A DNA stretch of 5,133 nucleotides from NCBI GenBank assembly GCA_018897395.1, contig JAHIKV010000216.1:1-5133 (forward strand), in the 5' to 3' direction. This document shows positions 5,005 to 5,133 of the stretch, piece by piece (within the stretch, counting starts at the first letter, position 1; the number at the start of each line of letters is the position of its first letter). The DNA is from Planctomycetota bacterium (GTDB lineage: Bacteria; Planctomycetota; Planctomycetia; Pirellulales; Thermoguttaceae). The notes under the pieces were generated by a model that was not told the origin of the DNA, searched no databases, and saw only the letters and a list, made by a program, of their open reading frames with translations. Position numbers and translations under genes: made by a program.

Positions 5005-5133
5005 GTGCGCTTGTAAGTGTATCGAATCAGCAGGGTGGAAGTCCCTGTCGAAGTTGGGTCTGAACTTTGTAACCAATAGTAACTGCGTCCTCGTGAGAGG
5101 GGGTGGAGAGCAACTGGAGGTGAATGACTGGTC
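5005..5133 (+). mobile_element. 5' end of a group II intron (right copy, truncated by window edge)
   Basis: GTGCG at 5005 matches the group II intron 5' consensus (GUGYG). Downstream lie the early domain I elements usual in bacterial introns: a hairpin CAGGG-TGGAAGT-CCCTG (5031-5047) and the stretch around GTGAGAGGGGGTGGAGAGCA (5094-5113). The maturase gene would begin further right, beyond the window. The intron starts directly at the foot of the palindrome 4933-5004. It has the same orientation as the intron end at 1-138, but as different halves are seen, it cannot be shown here that they are the same intron. The class cannot be fixed from this fragment. Confidence 0.75.

Noticed and set aside
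5031..5047. AGGGT in the intron hairpin as an exon-binding site for the upstream ACCCT
   Set aside because: The complementarity is five bases and lies in a hairpin common to many introns near the 5' end, not in the domain I loop where exon-binding site 1 is expected. It is probably chance.

Overview
The window looks like a chromosomal stretch from a GC-rich bacterium, most likely a planctomycete of the Pirellula type. The reasons are the CsrA variant, the stand-alone B12-binding radical SAM protein, the divergent NagB-like protein, the NPYxSP motif at the start of a small membrane protein, weak or absent Shine-Dalgarno sites at some genes, and the G-rich 7-mer repeat and long palindromes between genes. 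The lineage is inferred from gene character, not from a marker gene.

Layout. Positions 1-138 are the 3' end of a group II intron (domains V and VI). Positions 147-258 hold a long palindromic repeat. Positions 270-832 (minus strand) carry a ParD/ParE-type toxin-antitoxin pair with ATGA-overlapping genes and a good sigma-70 promoter at 895-923. On the plus strand, csrA (1041-1523) has a hairpin in its leader and is followed after 30 nt by a TIGR03960-type B12-binding radical SAM protein (1554-3344). The last codons of that gene run into a tandem 7-mer repeat (3323-3364). On the minus strand, converging on these, are a NagB-like sugar-phosphate isomerase homologue (3861-4793) and, downstream of it, a small AT-richer three-helix membrane protein (3417-3791). 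After a leader of about 140 nt comes a second nested palindrome (4933-5004), and the 5' end of a group II intron starts at its foot (5005-5133).

How the parts relate. The toxin-antitoxin operon and the csrA/radical SAM unit diverge from one intergenic region (833-1040). The radical SAM and NagB-like units converge near 3345-3416. No single pathway ties the genes together. Both ends of the window lie about 130 nt inside group II introns in the same orientation, which suggests an assembly contig broken at a multicopy intron.

I see no clear new multi-gene system. The points most worth following are the CsrA protein with a second, arginine-less half-motif, the intron placed at the foot of a nested palindrome, and the NagB-like enzyme with altered ring-opening residues.
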